The translations under genes were made by a program, and so were the position numbers. Below the pieces are notes generated by a model. The model did not search any database and was not told where the DNA came from. It was given only the letters and a program-made list of their open reading frames with translations. This document shows positions 56,037 through 64,000 of a stretch of DNA of 64,000 nt, in pieces. Position 1 is the first letter of the stretch. Each line of letters starts with the position of its first letter. Source of the DNA: Leptospira langatensis (GTDB lineage Bacteria; Spirochaetota; Leptospiria; Leptospirales; Leptospiraceae); contig NZ_RQER01000010.1 in the NCBI RefSeq assembly GCF_004770615.1, positions 62,001 to 126,000 of the forward strand, given 5' to 3'.

Positions 56037-57089
56037 TTAGCTTTCCTTCGCTCTTATTTTGTACGTCTCCGGAGATACGATACCGATTCCCTCCGATCTG
56101 AATCTTGAGTGCAAGGATTTTATGAAGAAGGAACGGATTTGCTGGGAGTCTTTTATATCTCGAATGGATATCTGGACCGCCAAATCTATATTAAACGGTC
56201 CTAGGGATCTGTAGACGAGTTTCGACTGGGATCCGAATTCATTCTTAGGATAGAGTTGTTCGGCAGCCTGTCTTGCAGAATCTAAGATTGCTTTTTCTAA
56301 TTGGGAAGTTTCCGTTTCCGCATCCACACTGAATTCTATCACTGTCCAGAGGCCTTCATTCGGAAGACTGAAATTCGTGTATGTTGTCTTGGACATCTTC
56401 GCATTCGGAATGATGATCGTGCTTCCATTTCCTTTCTTGAGGGAAGTAGTTCTCCAGTTGATATCTTCCACCAAACCTTCTTCGCCGGTCTCTAAGGAAA
56501 TATAATCTCCGACAGAGACTTTCTTTCCTAATAGAACTCCTAAACCAGCGAATAGATTAGATAATGTTTCCTGTAATCCGAGTGCGAATGCTAAGCCTCC
56601 TACTCCTAACGCGGTCAATGCGGGAGTAACCGAGATGCCTAAGGTTTGGAGAGCGACCAATCCTCCCGTAGCAAAGATCAACATCCGCACTATATTATTT
56701 AAAATGGAAGCCGAAGGAAGAAGTCCTTCTGTCTTTGTGGAATAGAGTGTGAATGCTCCGGATCCCACTCTCGCTAGGGAAACAGTAAAGATCAAGATGG
56801 TAAATACTTTCAGATAGAGAGAATAGGTTCCTCTGGTTTCCGGTTCTAATCGGATTATTTTGAGAGCTGTATAGAGACCTAATAATAGAAATGAGAACCT
56901 AACGAAAGAAAGAAGAGCCAGATACAGAGGATGTTCCGTGTCCAGAGTGTCGTTCGTTAAAGATTTGGCAAGACGAGGAACGATGAAACCGCCGAAGAGA
57001 TAGCCCAGCAATATTCCGGAAATTACGGAAGCTAGTCCTAGTATCCAATGGGATTCCAAGATCAATTTGAGTTCGCTCATGGACTCCAT
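56037..57089 (-). CDS. MscS-family mechanosensitive channel
   Basis: The 350-residue protein has four membrane segments (about 15-35, 58-78, 92-112, 135-155) followed by the pore helix with the Gly/Ala pattern ALGVGGLAFALGLQETLSNL, then the beta-domain with VGDYISLETGEEGLVEDINW and IPNAKMSKTTYTNFS. This is the MscS core. It releases solutes on hypo-osmotic shock. An ATG at 57080 is an alternative start. Confidence 0.9.
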   Translation of the reverse strand: MESMSELKLILESHWILGLASVISGILLGYLFGGFIVPRLAKSLTNDTLDTEHPLYLALLSFVRFSFLLLGLYTALKIIRLEPETRGTYSLYLKVFTILIFTVSLARVGSGAFTLYSTKTEGLLPSASILNNIVRMLIFATGGLVALQTLGISVTPALTALGVGGLAFALGLQETLSNLFAGLGVLLGKKVSVGDYISLETGEEGLVEDINWRTTSLKKGNGSTIIIPNAKMSKTTYTNFSLPNEGLWTVIEFSVDAETETSQLEKAILDSARQAAEQLYPKNEFGSQSKLVYRSLGPFNIDLAVQISIRDIKDSQQIRSFFIKSLHSRFRSEGIGIVSPETYKIRAKES

Positions 57090-57244
57090 ATTAAGATTTA
57101 GGAATTCGATGAAAAGAAAAAATGATGCGACCGGAATTATGTGTCAAACTCGGGGCAAGATCCGAAAAAGAACTCCTCACGTCGTTCGACGAAAAATGGA
57201 TTTTGTAATGACAAACTAGGCTGATTCAGGAGACTCCTATCCCC

Positions 57245-59575
57245 ATGCAAGAGGAACCTTCTCCGAATCAGATTTTAGAAGTTCCTTTATCGAACTCTAT
57301 GTCCGTCTACGCCAAGAGGCTTACTCCTTTTGTAGGAGATCCAACAGCACTTTTGGAGGAAATCCATACTCGAGGTATCCAAGAAGTAATTTTTTGGGGA
57401 ACGAAATCCGAAGCAGCTGGATGGAAATCAGAGTCCGCATTTACGGATTTGGTAAAAAGTCTCAAAGAAAGTAGGATCCATCTCTCCACAATGGATGGGG
57501 CAAAGTTCAGATCCTCTTTCGATCCGGCTAGAAAACTAAAAAGATTCTTAAGTTCTTATACGAATTCCATAATGCTCTGCTATTCGGAGAACGAAGAGAC
57601 TTCACTTTTAAAATTATTGCAAGATAGCTTTCGAAAAGAAGAGCCAGGGTCGAAGCCCTATGTTCCATTCTCTCCGAATATCACTTCCGGAAAAAGACAG
57701 GAGCAGAAACAAGAGCCTCCTAAAAACCATGCGGAAGATTTCAAGGCGTCTCCCATCACGATCCGAGTCAAACTTCTCGCAATTGTAAGCGCAATTGTAG
57801 TGGTGAGTATGGGTCTGGTGATCGGTCTTGCTACCAATTTGTTCCGGAATTATTCCGTATCCCTGATCCAAGAATACAACTTGAGCCTTGCAAGACTCAC
57901 CGGATTGCAAGTCGGGATCCGGATCAAAGAATTATCTTCTAGATCTGACGAATTCATAGATAAGTCCAGAGATGCCGTAACCGAAGGATCGGATCTAAAA
58001 AAGACGAATCTGCCCGCGTATCTCGCCTCTTATTTGCAATCGCAACCGAAGATACTCGCTTGGGGAAAATACGAAAAAGGGAATTCTCTCGTATTCTATA
58101 ATCCTAGATTCATCCGAGACGTAAGAAAGGACGAAGAAGAGATCCGAAAGTCCTGGGCTTCTATTCCCAAAGAGGAGAAGGAGAAATTCTTCACTTCCGA
58201 ATTCGAGTCCTTGCAGCTTAAGAATATCAGCTCTAAATTCGGTTTTCCTGTCGTCTTGTTTACGGAAACGAGCAAGACGAATAAGACACTCGGCTTCTTT
58301 CTGATCTCACCTCAGGATCTTTGGGAAGCGGCTCGGTCCGCTTTGCAGACGGAATTGTTCGCGATCTGGGTGGTGGATTCCCAAGGAAGGCTGATCGCTC
58401 ATACGGATGAGAACGAAACACTTTCGGCTAAGGATTATTCCAAGAATCCACTCGTACAATTTTTATTACGAAATCCTGCGGACAACGGCTCCCAAACTTC
58501 CGTGTTCGAGGGAAAGGAAACCTTAGGTTCCTTCCAACAATTAGAAGATGGAAATCTCGCAGTGGTTTCTTCCATCGAAGCGGATAAGGCTTTCGAAGCG
58601 GTGTATAAGATCAGAAGACAGAATTTCTATATTTTAGTCTCTGTCTTGAGCGTAGCATTCCTTGTGGTATTCCTATTCTCTAGAACGTTAACCGTTCCTT
58701 TGATCAATCTATTGAGCGCAACTAGACAATTGGAAAGAGGGAATTATAAGGTTGGGATCAAACCTGTCACTAGAGATGAGGTAGGGGTACTTACCAATTC
58801 CTTTTTAAAAATGGCCCGCGGGTTGGAAGAAAGAGAGAAGATCAAGGATACTTTCGGTAAATTCGTGAACAAGGAAATTGCGGAGAGAGCCTTGGCTGGG
58901 GACATGCCATTGGGCGGGGTAACAAAGGATGTTACCGTATTCTTCTCCGATCTACGGAACTTTACGGGAATGTCCGAGAAGCTGAAACCAAGCGAGGTCG
59001 TAGACTTCTTGAATGCTTACTTTACCGAGATGGTGGAATGTATTTATCTAACGGAAGGCATCGTGGACAAGTTTATCGGAGACGCGATCATGGCGCATTG
59101 GGGAGCTCTCTATTCGGGAGGGCATGATGCAAGGAATGCTGTAAACTCCGCACTTCTTATGAGAAACGCTCTCTTGGAATTTAATCGAGTGGGAGAAGGG
59201 ATAGGAAGGCCTCAAGCAAGATTCGGATGCGGGATCAATACAGGACCGGTGGTAGTAGGACAGATCGGGTCCGAAAAGAAACTGGAGTTCACAGTGATCG
59301 GAGATGCGGTCAATCTCGCATCCAGGATCGAATATCTCACCAAGGATTTCGGGACGGATATATTGATCTCTGAAACATCTTACGAAGAAGTAAAAGATCA
59401 TTATAGATTCGAAGCCCTTCCTCCCGTATGGATCCGAGGAAAAGAAAAACCGCAGCAATTGTATGCAGTCCTGGGTTGGTTAGAAGATCCGGATTGTCCC
59501 GCAAGTCTCGCAGAAGTCCGCAGGATCTGCGGCATCGCCGAGCCGGAAGGTCCTTCCAAATCGATCGCACATTAG
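57245..59575 (+). CDS. Membrane-bound class III adenylate cyclase with HAMP domain
   Basis: The 776-residue protein has an unrecognised N-terminal cytoplasmic part (about 1-175), a first membrane helix (AIVSAIVVVSMGLVIGLAT), an extracytoplasmic sensor region, a second helix (ILVSVLSVAFLVVFLF), HAMP, and a cyclase domain at about 550-750. The two metal-binding Asp residues are in VFFSDLRNFTGMSE and FIGDAIMAHWGA. KKLEFTVIGDAVNLASR has Lys and Asp for adenine choice and the Asn/Arg pair for the transition state, so cAMP is the expected product. FecR and surface genes follow. Confidence 0.9.
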   Translation: MQEEPSPNQILEVPLSNSMSVYAKRLTPFVGDPTALLEEIHTRGIQEVIFWGTKSEAAGWKSESAFTDLVKSLKESRIHLSTMDGAKFRSSFDPARKLKRFLSSYTNSIMLCYSENEETSLLKLLQDSFRKEEPGSKPYVPFSPNITSGKRQEQKQEPPKNHAEDFKASPITIRVKLLAIVSAIVVVSMGLVIGLATNLFRNYSVSLIQEYNLSLARLTGLQVGIRIKELSSRSDEFIDKSRDAVTEGSDLKKTNLPAYLASYLQSQPKILAWGKYEKGNSLVFYNPRFIRDVRKDEEEIRKSWASIPKEEKEKFFTSEFESLQLKNISSKFGFPVVLFTETSKTNKTLGFFLISPQDLWEAARSALQTELFAIWVVDSQGRLIAHTDENETLSAKDYSKNPLVQFLLRNPADNGSQTSVFEGKETLGSFQQLEDGNLAVVSSIEADKAFEAVYKIRRQNFYILVSVLSVAFLVVFLFSRTLTVPLINLLSATRQLERGNYKVGIKPVTRDEVGVLTNSFLKMARGLEEREKIKDTFGKFVNKEIAERALAGDMPLGGVTKDVTVFFSDLRNFTGMSEKLKPSEVVDFLNAYFTEMVECIYLTEGIVDKFIGDAIMAHWGALYSGGHDARNAVNSALLMRNALLEFNRVGEGIGRPQARFGCGINTGPVVVGQIGSEKKLEFTVIGDAVNLASRIEYLTKDFGTDILISETSYEEVKDHYRFEALPPVWIRGKEKPQQLYAVLGWLEDPDCPASLAEVRRICGIAEPEGPSKSIAH

Positions 59576-59584
59576 AAGAAACGA

Positions 59585-61099
59585 ATGGATTGGAGAATTT
59601 ACAAACGGGAATGGCAGGTTGGAACGGTATGTGTAGTCATACTCTTCTTCTCCTTGTATTTATTATACTATGAGTCCAGAGCCGGAGGCGGATCAGGAAA
59701 AGAAGTCATGGGTACTGTCTCTTTCCGATACAAGACGGCTCAAAGAAAATTTCCGGATAGAATGCTCTGGGAAGATGTAGAGCAGGGAATGCCGGTCTTC
59801 GATAGGGATTCCATACGGACCGACGAAGCTTCCGAGGCGATCGTATTCTTAAAATCGGGAACTAAGATAGAATTAGATCCTCAATCTATGGTAGTGCTTC
59901 AACTCAAAGAGAGTAAGGAAAACCTGGACTTGAATGAAGGGAATATCCTAGTCGAAAGCGGTAAAAAGGTCTTATCCGTCATTGCGGGAACGGTCGGACT
60001 GCAGGCGGGTTCGGACTCCAAATTCCAAGTTACCCGAGACAAAAATGGGACTCGAGTGATCGTAGAAAAAGGAGAAGTAGAATGGAACGAGGATGGAACC
60101 GTTAAACAAGTATTAGGCGAAAAGGATGTAGCGTTTAATGCAAATAAGATCCTAACGACCTGGAATCTGATCTCTCCAGAAGACTCCACTCGATATTTCC
60201 CGAGCGAACAAGAGCAGCTCGTTGAGTTCCATTGGGACGGCGGTGAGGACGGAATATTAGAAATTTCTTCTAAACGAGACTTCACTGGCCCTGTCTCTAA
60301 GAGAGCAGTGAAGGAAATGCAGTACAAGCAAAAATTCCAAGAGGGGATCTTTTATTGGAGGATCCACTCCAAGGATGGAAAGAGGATCTCCGAGGTGAGA
60401 AAGTTCCGTGTTCTCCCGAATTTTCCTGTAGAGTTGCAGTATCCTAAGAAGGATCTCACGCAAGAAGATAGAACCGTTTCCTTTGCTTGGGTAAAACAAA
60501 AGATCGCGAGTGGGTACAAACTTCAGATCTCTAAGGATCCGAATTTCACTTCCGTAGTGGAGACGCAATTGTTTCGCACGAATTTTTCTCTGACTCTCTC
60601 TCCCGGGACCTATTATTGGAGGATACAGTCCTACACGAATTTGCCTGGAACGGAAACATTCTCCGAGGCCCGTAAATTCTCGATCTCTCTTCCCCAAGAG
60701 CAAGTCGCAGTAAAGGCGGAAACTGGGAATGGAGCGATTCCTGAACCTCAAAATGCAGCAGAGTTAGCCTTGGAATATCCGAAAAACGGCGCTTTGGTGG
60801 ACATGACAGGAAAAGAAGGGATCACTTTTCGCTGGAAAATTTCCGCCAAACAGAAGCAAACCGAGTGGAAATTTCGTCTTTTCTTTAGGAAGGGATCTTC
60901 CGACGAATTAATCTACGAAAAGAAAACAAAGGGCGATAGATTGTATTTCAGAGATTTGGAAAAATTGGATGTGGGAACCTTTCATTGGGCGGTAGAATCA
61001 GAGTTGGAGCCCAATTTAAGATCGGAAGCGGATTTTAAAATACAACTTAGGGAAGACCTCGCTGCTCCTGAAACCAAGGCCAGCGGAGCTCGCCATTAA
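59585..61099 (+). CDS. FecR-domain protein with FN3-like repeats
   Basis: The 504-residue protein has one N-terminal membrane helix (VGTVCVVILFFSLYLLYY), a FecR domain (about 70-195; DSIRTDEASEAIVFLKSGTK, VIAGTVGLQAGSDSKFQV), then three fibronectin-III-like repeats each with a YWRI or HWAV strand. No sigma factor or TonB receptor gene is adjacent, so it is not a classical FecI/FecR system. It follows the adenylate cyclase by 9 bp and precedes an FN3-type protein by 9 bp, forming one operon. Confidence 0.85.
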   Translation: MDWRIYKREWQVGTVCVVILFFSLYLLYYESRAGGGSGKEVMGTVSFRYKTAQRKFPDRMLWEDVEQGMPVFDRDSIRTDEASEAIVFLKSGTKIELDPQSMVVLQLKESKENLDLNEGNILVESGKKVLSVIAGTVGLQAGSDSKFQVTRDKNGTRVIVEKGEVEWNEDGTVKQVLGEKDVAFNANKILTTWNLISPEDSTRYFPSEQEQLVEFHWDGGEDGILEISSKRDFTGPVSKRAVKEMQYKQKFQEGIFYWRIHSKDGKRISEVRKFRVLPNFPVELQYPKKDLTQEDRTVSFAWVKQKIASGYKLQISKDPNFTSVVETQLFRTNFSLTLSPGTYYWRIQSYTNLPGTETFSEARKFSISLPQEQVAVKAETGNGAIPEPQNAAELALEYPKNGALVDMTGKEGITFRWKISAKQKQTEWKFRLFFRKGSSDELIYEKKTKGDRLYFRDLEKLDVGTFHWAVESELEPNLRSEADFKIQLREDLAAPETKASGARH

Positions 61100-61108
61100 G
61101 GAGAGATC

Positions 61109-61942
61109 ATGTTCCGTTCCTACGGTCGAATTCCGTACATATTATTTTATTTTAATATATTTTTCTTATCATTCGGCGGGAGCCTGTCTGCAGAGGGCAA
61201 AAGCTTTATTTATTATATAGAATGGACCGAGGTGAAAGGAAGCAGAGGCTACGTGGTAGAAGTCCGCAAGGCGGAACCACCTCAGGATCTGGTTGTAGAA
61301 AAGAAAGTCACGGAGAACGAGATCGAGTTCAGCTTAGAAGCCGGAGTATACGAGTATCGGATCGCGGGACTGAATCGTTTCGGTAAACCTTCTTCTTATA
61401 CTCCTTGGACGAACTTCAAGGTCGAGCAGGATAGACCGAAAGCGGTCGCACTCGCAGAGAAGGAAGAGGCCGCAGCTAAGATCTCCAAGGGAACTTCTCA
61501 TTTTGTTTGGATCCCGGGCACCGGTTTTTATTCCAAAGGAGAACGTAATAAAGCATACGGGATCTGGGCAGGGTTTGCCGTTCTTGCCTATCTAGGAAAT
61601 TCCGAAAGAGAGGCGGGCAATCGACTTGCATCCAAGTCCTTGAACGATCCCAAGATGATCGGCCTTCTGGGCTTGAATCTTCCCACGCAAGCTACTCTCT
61701 ATCTTTGGCAATCCAGGGAGAAGGATAAGCATCAATACGAGATCCATCAACAGAATCAGGTTGTTTTAGGAGGATTGACGATCCTTGGGGTAGCTCTTTC
61801 TCTTTGGCTAGAGAATCGACTTCCTTCGGGAGATTCGGTCCAAGTTAAGGTCCGGCCGGATGTAATGGGACTCGGGAACGGTTCTATGTTCACAGGACTT
61901 TCTCAAAGCAGATGGGATCTGCAATATTCCAGGAGTTTCTGA
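61109..61942 (+). CDS. FN3-domain membrane protein
   Basis: The 277-residue protein has a signal peptide (FNIFFLSFGGSLSA), an FN3-like domain (about 35-110; YYIEWTEVKGSRGYVVEVRK), and a C-terminal half with hydrophobic segments (YGIWAGFAVLAYLG, GLTILGVALSLWL). Leptospiral homologues are associated with FecR/cyclase operons as far as I recognise the layout. Function unknown. Confidence 0.68.
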   Translation: MFRSYGRIPYILFYFNIFFLSFGGSLSAEGKSFIYYIEWTEVKGSRGYVVEVRKAEPPQDLVVEKKVTENEIEFSLEAGVYEYRIAGLNRFGKPSSYTPWTNFKVEQDRPKAVALAEKEEAAAKISKGTSHFVWIPGTGFYSKGERNKAYGIWAGFAVLAYLGNSEREAGNRLASKSLNDPKMIGLLGLNLPTQATLYLWQSREKDKHQYEIHQQNQVVLGGLTILGVALSLWLENRLPSGDSVQVKVRPDVMGLGNGSMFTGLSQSRWDLQYSRSF

Positions 61943-61951
61943 GGAGGTTTT

Positions 61952-62569
61952 ATGGGATTACGTACATTTTCTTCGGCACTTCTTCTTTGCTCTAGCCTTG
62001 TCTTCGGTTCTTGCTCTATTCCGTTTCCCGGCTCGGATGAGGTCATTCTTCTCGGTCTCATCGGAAAAATGAGATATCTATTTGTCACAAGTACGACTTA
62101 CACTGGCGCGTTAGGCGGAATATCGGGCGCGGACGCTAAATGTCAGTCTTCTAAGGATACGGACGCACCCACGCTTCCTGGTCTAGGAATAGAATATTCC
62201 GCGATCATCGCCGGTGTGGGAAGGACTCCCGGTGGAGCGGGCTGGCCCTTATTTGCTCATACGAAATATTATACTAACACACCTGCTACGAATACTCTTG
62301 TATTCCATACAAGCGGATCCGCTCTCCCCATATTGCCTATGGACAGCGCTTCCGGTATCCCTGGGGCCGGATTGAATTATTGGACTGGGATCGCGGATGC
62401 AGCGTTTACTCCGAGTGGAAATGCGGGAGATTGCATCAATTGGTCTAGCTCGCTAGTAACCGATCCGGGAGATTATGGAGCCAGCGGAGATCCGACGATC
62501 GGAGCCTTTAACCAAGGCTTTGCGAATACTTGTGACCAGCTCTTGAGCCTTCTCTGTGTGAGAAATTAG
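61952..62569 (+). CDS. DUF1554-family lipoprotein
   Basis: The 205-residue protein has a signal peptide ending in VFGSC (lipobox Cys about 21). The mature part begins RYLFVTSTTYTGALGGISGA followed by DAKC, the hallmark of DUF1554, a family largely found in Leptospira surface proteins. Other Cys residues (GDCINW, NTCDQLLSLLCVRN) suggest disulphide bonds. It is probably exported to the outer membrane; the stop overlaps that of the convergent regulator gene by 3 bp. Confidence 0.85.
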   Translation: MGLRTFSSALLLCSSLVFGSCSIPFPGSDEVILLGLIGKMRYLFVTSTTYTGALGGISGADAKCQSSKDTDAPTLPGLGIEYSAIIAGVGRTPGGAGWPLFAHTKYYTNTPATNTLVFHTSGSALPILPMDSASGIPGAGLNYWTGIADAAFTPSGNAGDCINWSSSLVTDPGDYGASGDPTIGAFNQGFANTCDQLLSLLCVRN

Positions 62570-63231
62570 CTCTCTACGATCCCAGCGCGGATTGCATAGA
62601 CTACTAAGTCGGCTACCTTATGCAGATCCAACTTCTTCATGATATTGGCACGATGCACTTTGACAGTTGCCGGAGATATATGCAGTAGTTTTCCGATCTT
62701 TTCGTTGGAATTCCCTTCCGAGATCAGTTTTAGGATCTGTCTTTCCCGATCGGAAAGCACCGAGAAAACGGAAGGACCGTCTTCCGGTTCTCCGTTCTTC
62801 TTCTTCCCTATATTAGAAAGTACTCGAGTAGCGATCCTTGGGCTAAGATACGTTTCCTTTCTGCGAACCGCGTCGATGGCTCTCAGAAGATCCTCACCCG
62901 CGTCGTCCTTTAGAACATAACCGTTGATCCCAAGATCCACCAGCTTTTGGATGTATTCTTCGTTATCATGTCTAGAAAGAATGATGACTTGCACTTTCGG
63001 GTAGTAACGCTTTACTCCCTTGACCAGATCGATCCCGCTCACACCAGGCATGGAAATATCTGTGATCAGGATGTCCGGCTCTAATTTTCCGATCTCGTCC
63101 AATGCTTGTTCCGCATTTCCGTTCTCGCCAATGATTTGCAGATCGCTTTGGCCGGAGATGATCAATCTAAGACCTTCCCTTAATATTGCGTGGTCGTCTA
63201 CTAGATAGAGTTTGCACACCGCTGTGTTCAT
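62566..63231 (-). CDS. NarL/FixJ-family response regulator
   Basis: The 221-residue protein has a receiver domain with the phospho-acceptor Asp58 (ILITDISMPG), the acidic pair Asp12/Asp13 and Lys in YVLKDDAG, followed by a LuxR-type helix-turn-helix (LSDRERQILKLISEGNSNEK, then ISPATVKVHRANIMKKLDL). Its ATG overlaps the stop of the partner kinase (ATGA), making a two-component operon. Targets are unknown. Confidence 0.93.
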   Translation of the reverse strand: MNTAVCKLYLVDDHAILREGLRLIISGQSDLQIIGENGNAEQALDEIGKLEPDILITDISMPGVSGIDLVKGVKRYYPKVQVIILSRHDNEEYIQKLVDLGINGYVLKDDAGEDLLRAIDAVRRKETYLSPRIATRVLSNIGKKKNGEPEDGPSVFSVLSDRERQILKLISEGNSNEKIGKLLHISPATVKVHRANIMKKLDLHKVADLVVYAIRAGIVES

Positions 63232-64000
63232 ACATTCTCCTTGGAACGTTTCTTAAGAGGAATTCTAAGCACATATTTAGTGCCCTTACCGGGTTCCGTT
63301 TCCAAGAACAGGGTACCATTCAGGTCCTCGGTCCTTCTACGGATATTTTCCAGGCCGTACCCGGTTGATTTTATTCTGGCTTCTTTTTCTTTAAATCCTT
63401 TTCCATTATCTTTAACGGAAACAATCAAGGTATCCTTTTCGGAAAAGATCTTTAGCTCCACCTTGTTGGCCTGTGAATGCTTTAGGATATTCGCACAGAT
63501 TTCCTGGAGAATACGAAAGATCTGGTTTTGTATTTCTTGAGGAAGATTGTCGGGGATCTTCAACTCCGACTTCACTTTTATTTTTTGCAGAGGAAAGATC
63601 TGGTTTGCGAGAGAACTGAGGGCCGCTTCCAAACCGAGTTCTTTCAATGAAGAAGGTTGCAAATTTGTGTAAATTTCCCTGAGTTCTTGGCTGGCCCTAT
63701 CTATCAATCCAAGGCCGGAGGAGAAGGATTCCGGATGTTCCTTCTCCGATTTTTGATGCGCTTGGAAATGTAATTTTGCAGCTAAGATCAATTGACCGAC
63801 CCCATCATGCAATTCTCTTGCAAGTCGGGATCTTTCTTCTTCTTGAGAAGCGAGCACCTGTGTATGAAGGGTTGCAATCTTCTTTTCCAATTTCTTATTT
63901 TCAGTAATATCCTTTAGGATCATTCCTAAATTATCTTGGAAACGGAAGATGGAATAGCCGTAGAACTTCTTGTCCTTTCGGAACTCTTGGTTTTGCAGCT
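63228..64000 (-). CDS. PAS-containing NarX-type histidine kinase (5'-truncated)
   Basis: The frame stays open to the window end, so the N-terminus is missing. The visible part begins with the end of a PAS/PAC domain (KDKKFYGYSIFRFQDNLGMI), then a coiled coil, the HisKA_3 dimerisation box RSRLARELHDGVGQLILAAK with the phospho-acceptor His, and an ATPase domain with VSVKDNGKGF and GYGLENIRRR. It phosphorylates the overlapping NarL-type regulator. The Met at 63923 lies within the PAS region and is not the true start. Confidence 0.9.
   Translation of the reverse strand, partial: LQNQEFRKDKKFYGYSIFRFQDNLGMILKDITENKKLEKKIATLHTQVLASQEEERSRLARELHDGVGQLILAAKLHFQAHQKSEKEHPESFSSGLGLIDRASQELREIYTNLQPSSLKELGLEAALSSLANQIFPLQKIKVKSELKIPDNLPQEIQNQIFRILQEICANILKHSQANKVELKIFSEKDTLIVSVKDNGKGFKEKEARIKSTGYGLENIRRRTEDLNGTLFLETEPGKGTKYVLRIPLKKRSKENV

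Overview
The window is a 64-kb piece of a spirochaete chromosome, almost certainly from the genus Leptospira. The grounds are the many lipoproteins with loose spirochaetal lipoboxes, a DUF1554 lipoprotein, a membrane-anchored AraC regulator, 7TMR-DISM and SpoIIE-type signalling proteins, a FecR/adenylate cyclase cluster, and a ribosomal protein cluster with Lys/Ala-rich tails. Base composition looks clearly higher in G+C than L. interrogans, which suggests a P2 ('intermediate') or other non-interrogans species; that is a judgement by eye, not a computed value.

Layout. 1-5000: end of a sensor kinase, a metallo-beta-lactamase-fold lipoprotein, an AhpD-like protein, an ada-alkB alkylation-repair operon, and a TetR regulator divergent from a DUF1761 membrane protein across a perfect operator-like palindrome. 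5236-22977: a TetM/EF-G-like GTPase, tuf and the S10-spc-alpha ribosomal cluster (rpsJ to rplQ, including the very short rpmD and rpmJ) with secY, adk, infA and rpoA, closed by an intrinsic terminator. 23082-34000: accessory region with a SpoIIE-type phosphatase carrying TPRs, a GH5 endoglycoceramidase-like lipoprotein, an aminotransferase/class II aldolase operon with a divergent TetR gene, and two envelope proteins sharing one N-terminal module. 34000-42939: comF, dinB, a lipoprotein-mnmC-recQ operon, dusA and a metallohydrolase. 43078-54048: a 7TMR-DISM protein with a decayed kinase domain, a di-haem cytochrome c peroxidase under a PerR-like box, a citrate-synthase homologue with altered catalytic residues, a membrane AraC regulator, an M24 peptidase, a PF10118/SDR/epoxide-hydrolase-like operon, an NlpC/P60 enzyme and a stand-alone RlmK-type methyltransferase. 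54305-64000: an SDR, a UbiA-like membrane protein, an MscS channel, an adenylate cyclase-FecR-FN3-DUF1554 cluster, and a NarL/NarX-type two-component pair truncated by the window end.

Most noteworthy: (1) the citrate-synthase homologue with Glu in place of two catalytic residues; (2) a three-copy intergenic repeat of about 110-140 bp with an 8-bp GC-rich hairpin; (3) a 17-bp PerR-like palindrome just before the cytochrome c peroxidase gene; (4) two perfect TetR operator candidates; (5) an intact class II aldolase next to a paralogue lacking two metal ligands; (6) a TetM-like GTPase in the slot where fusA usually sits; (7) an RNA polymerase alpha C-terminal domain lacking the usual LGKKS determinant. 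I see no CRISPR array, insertion sequence, tRNA or rRNA gene.
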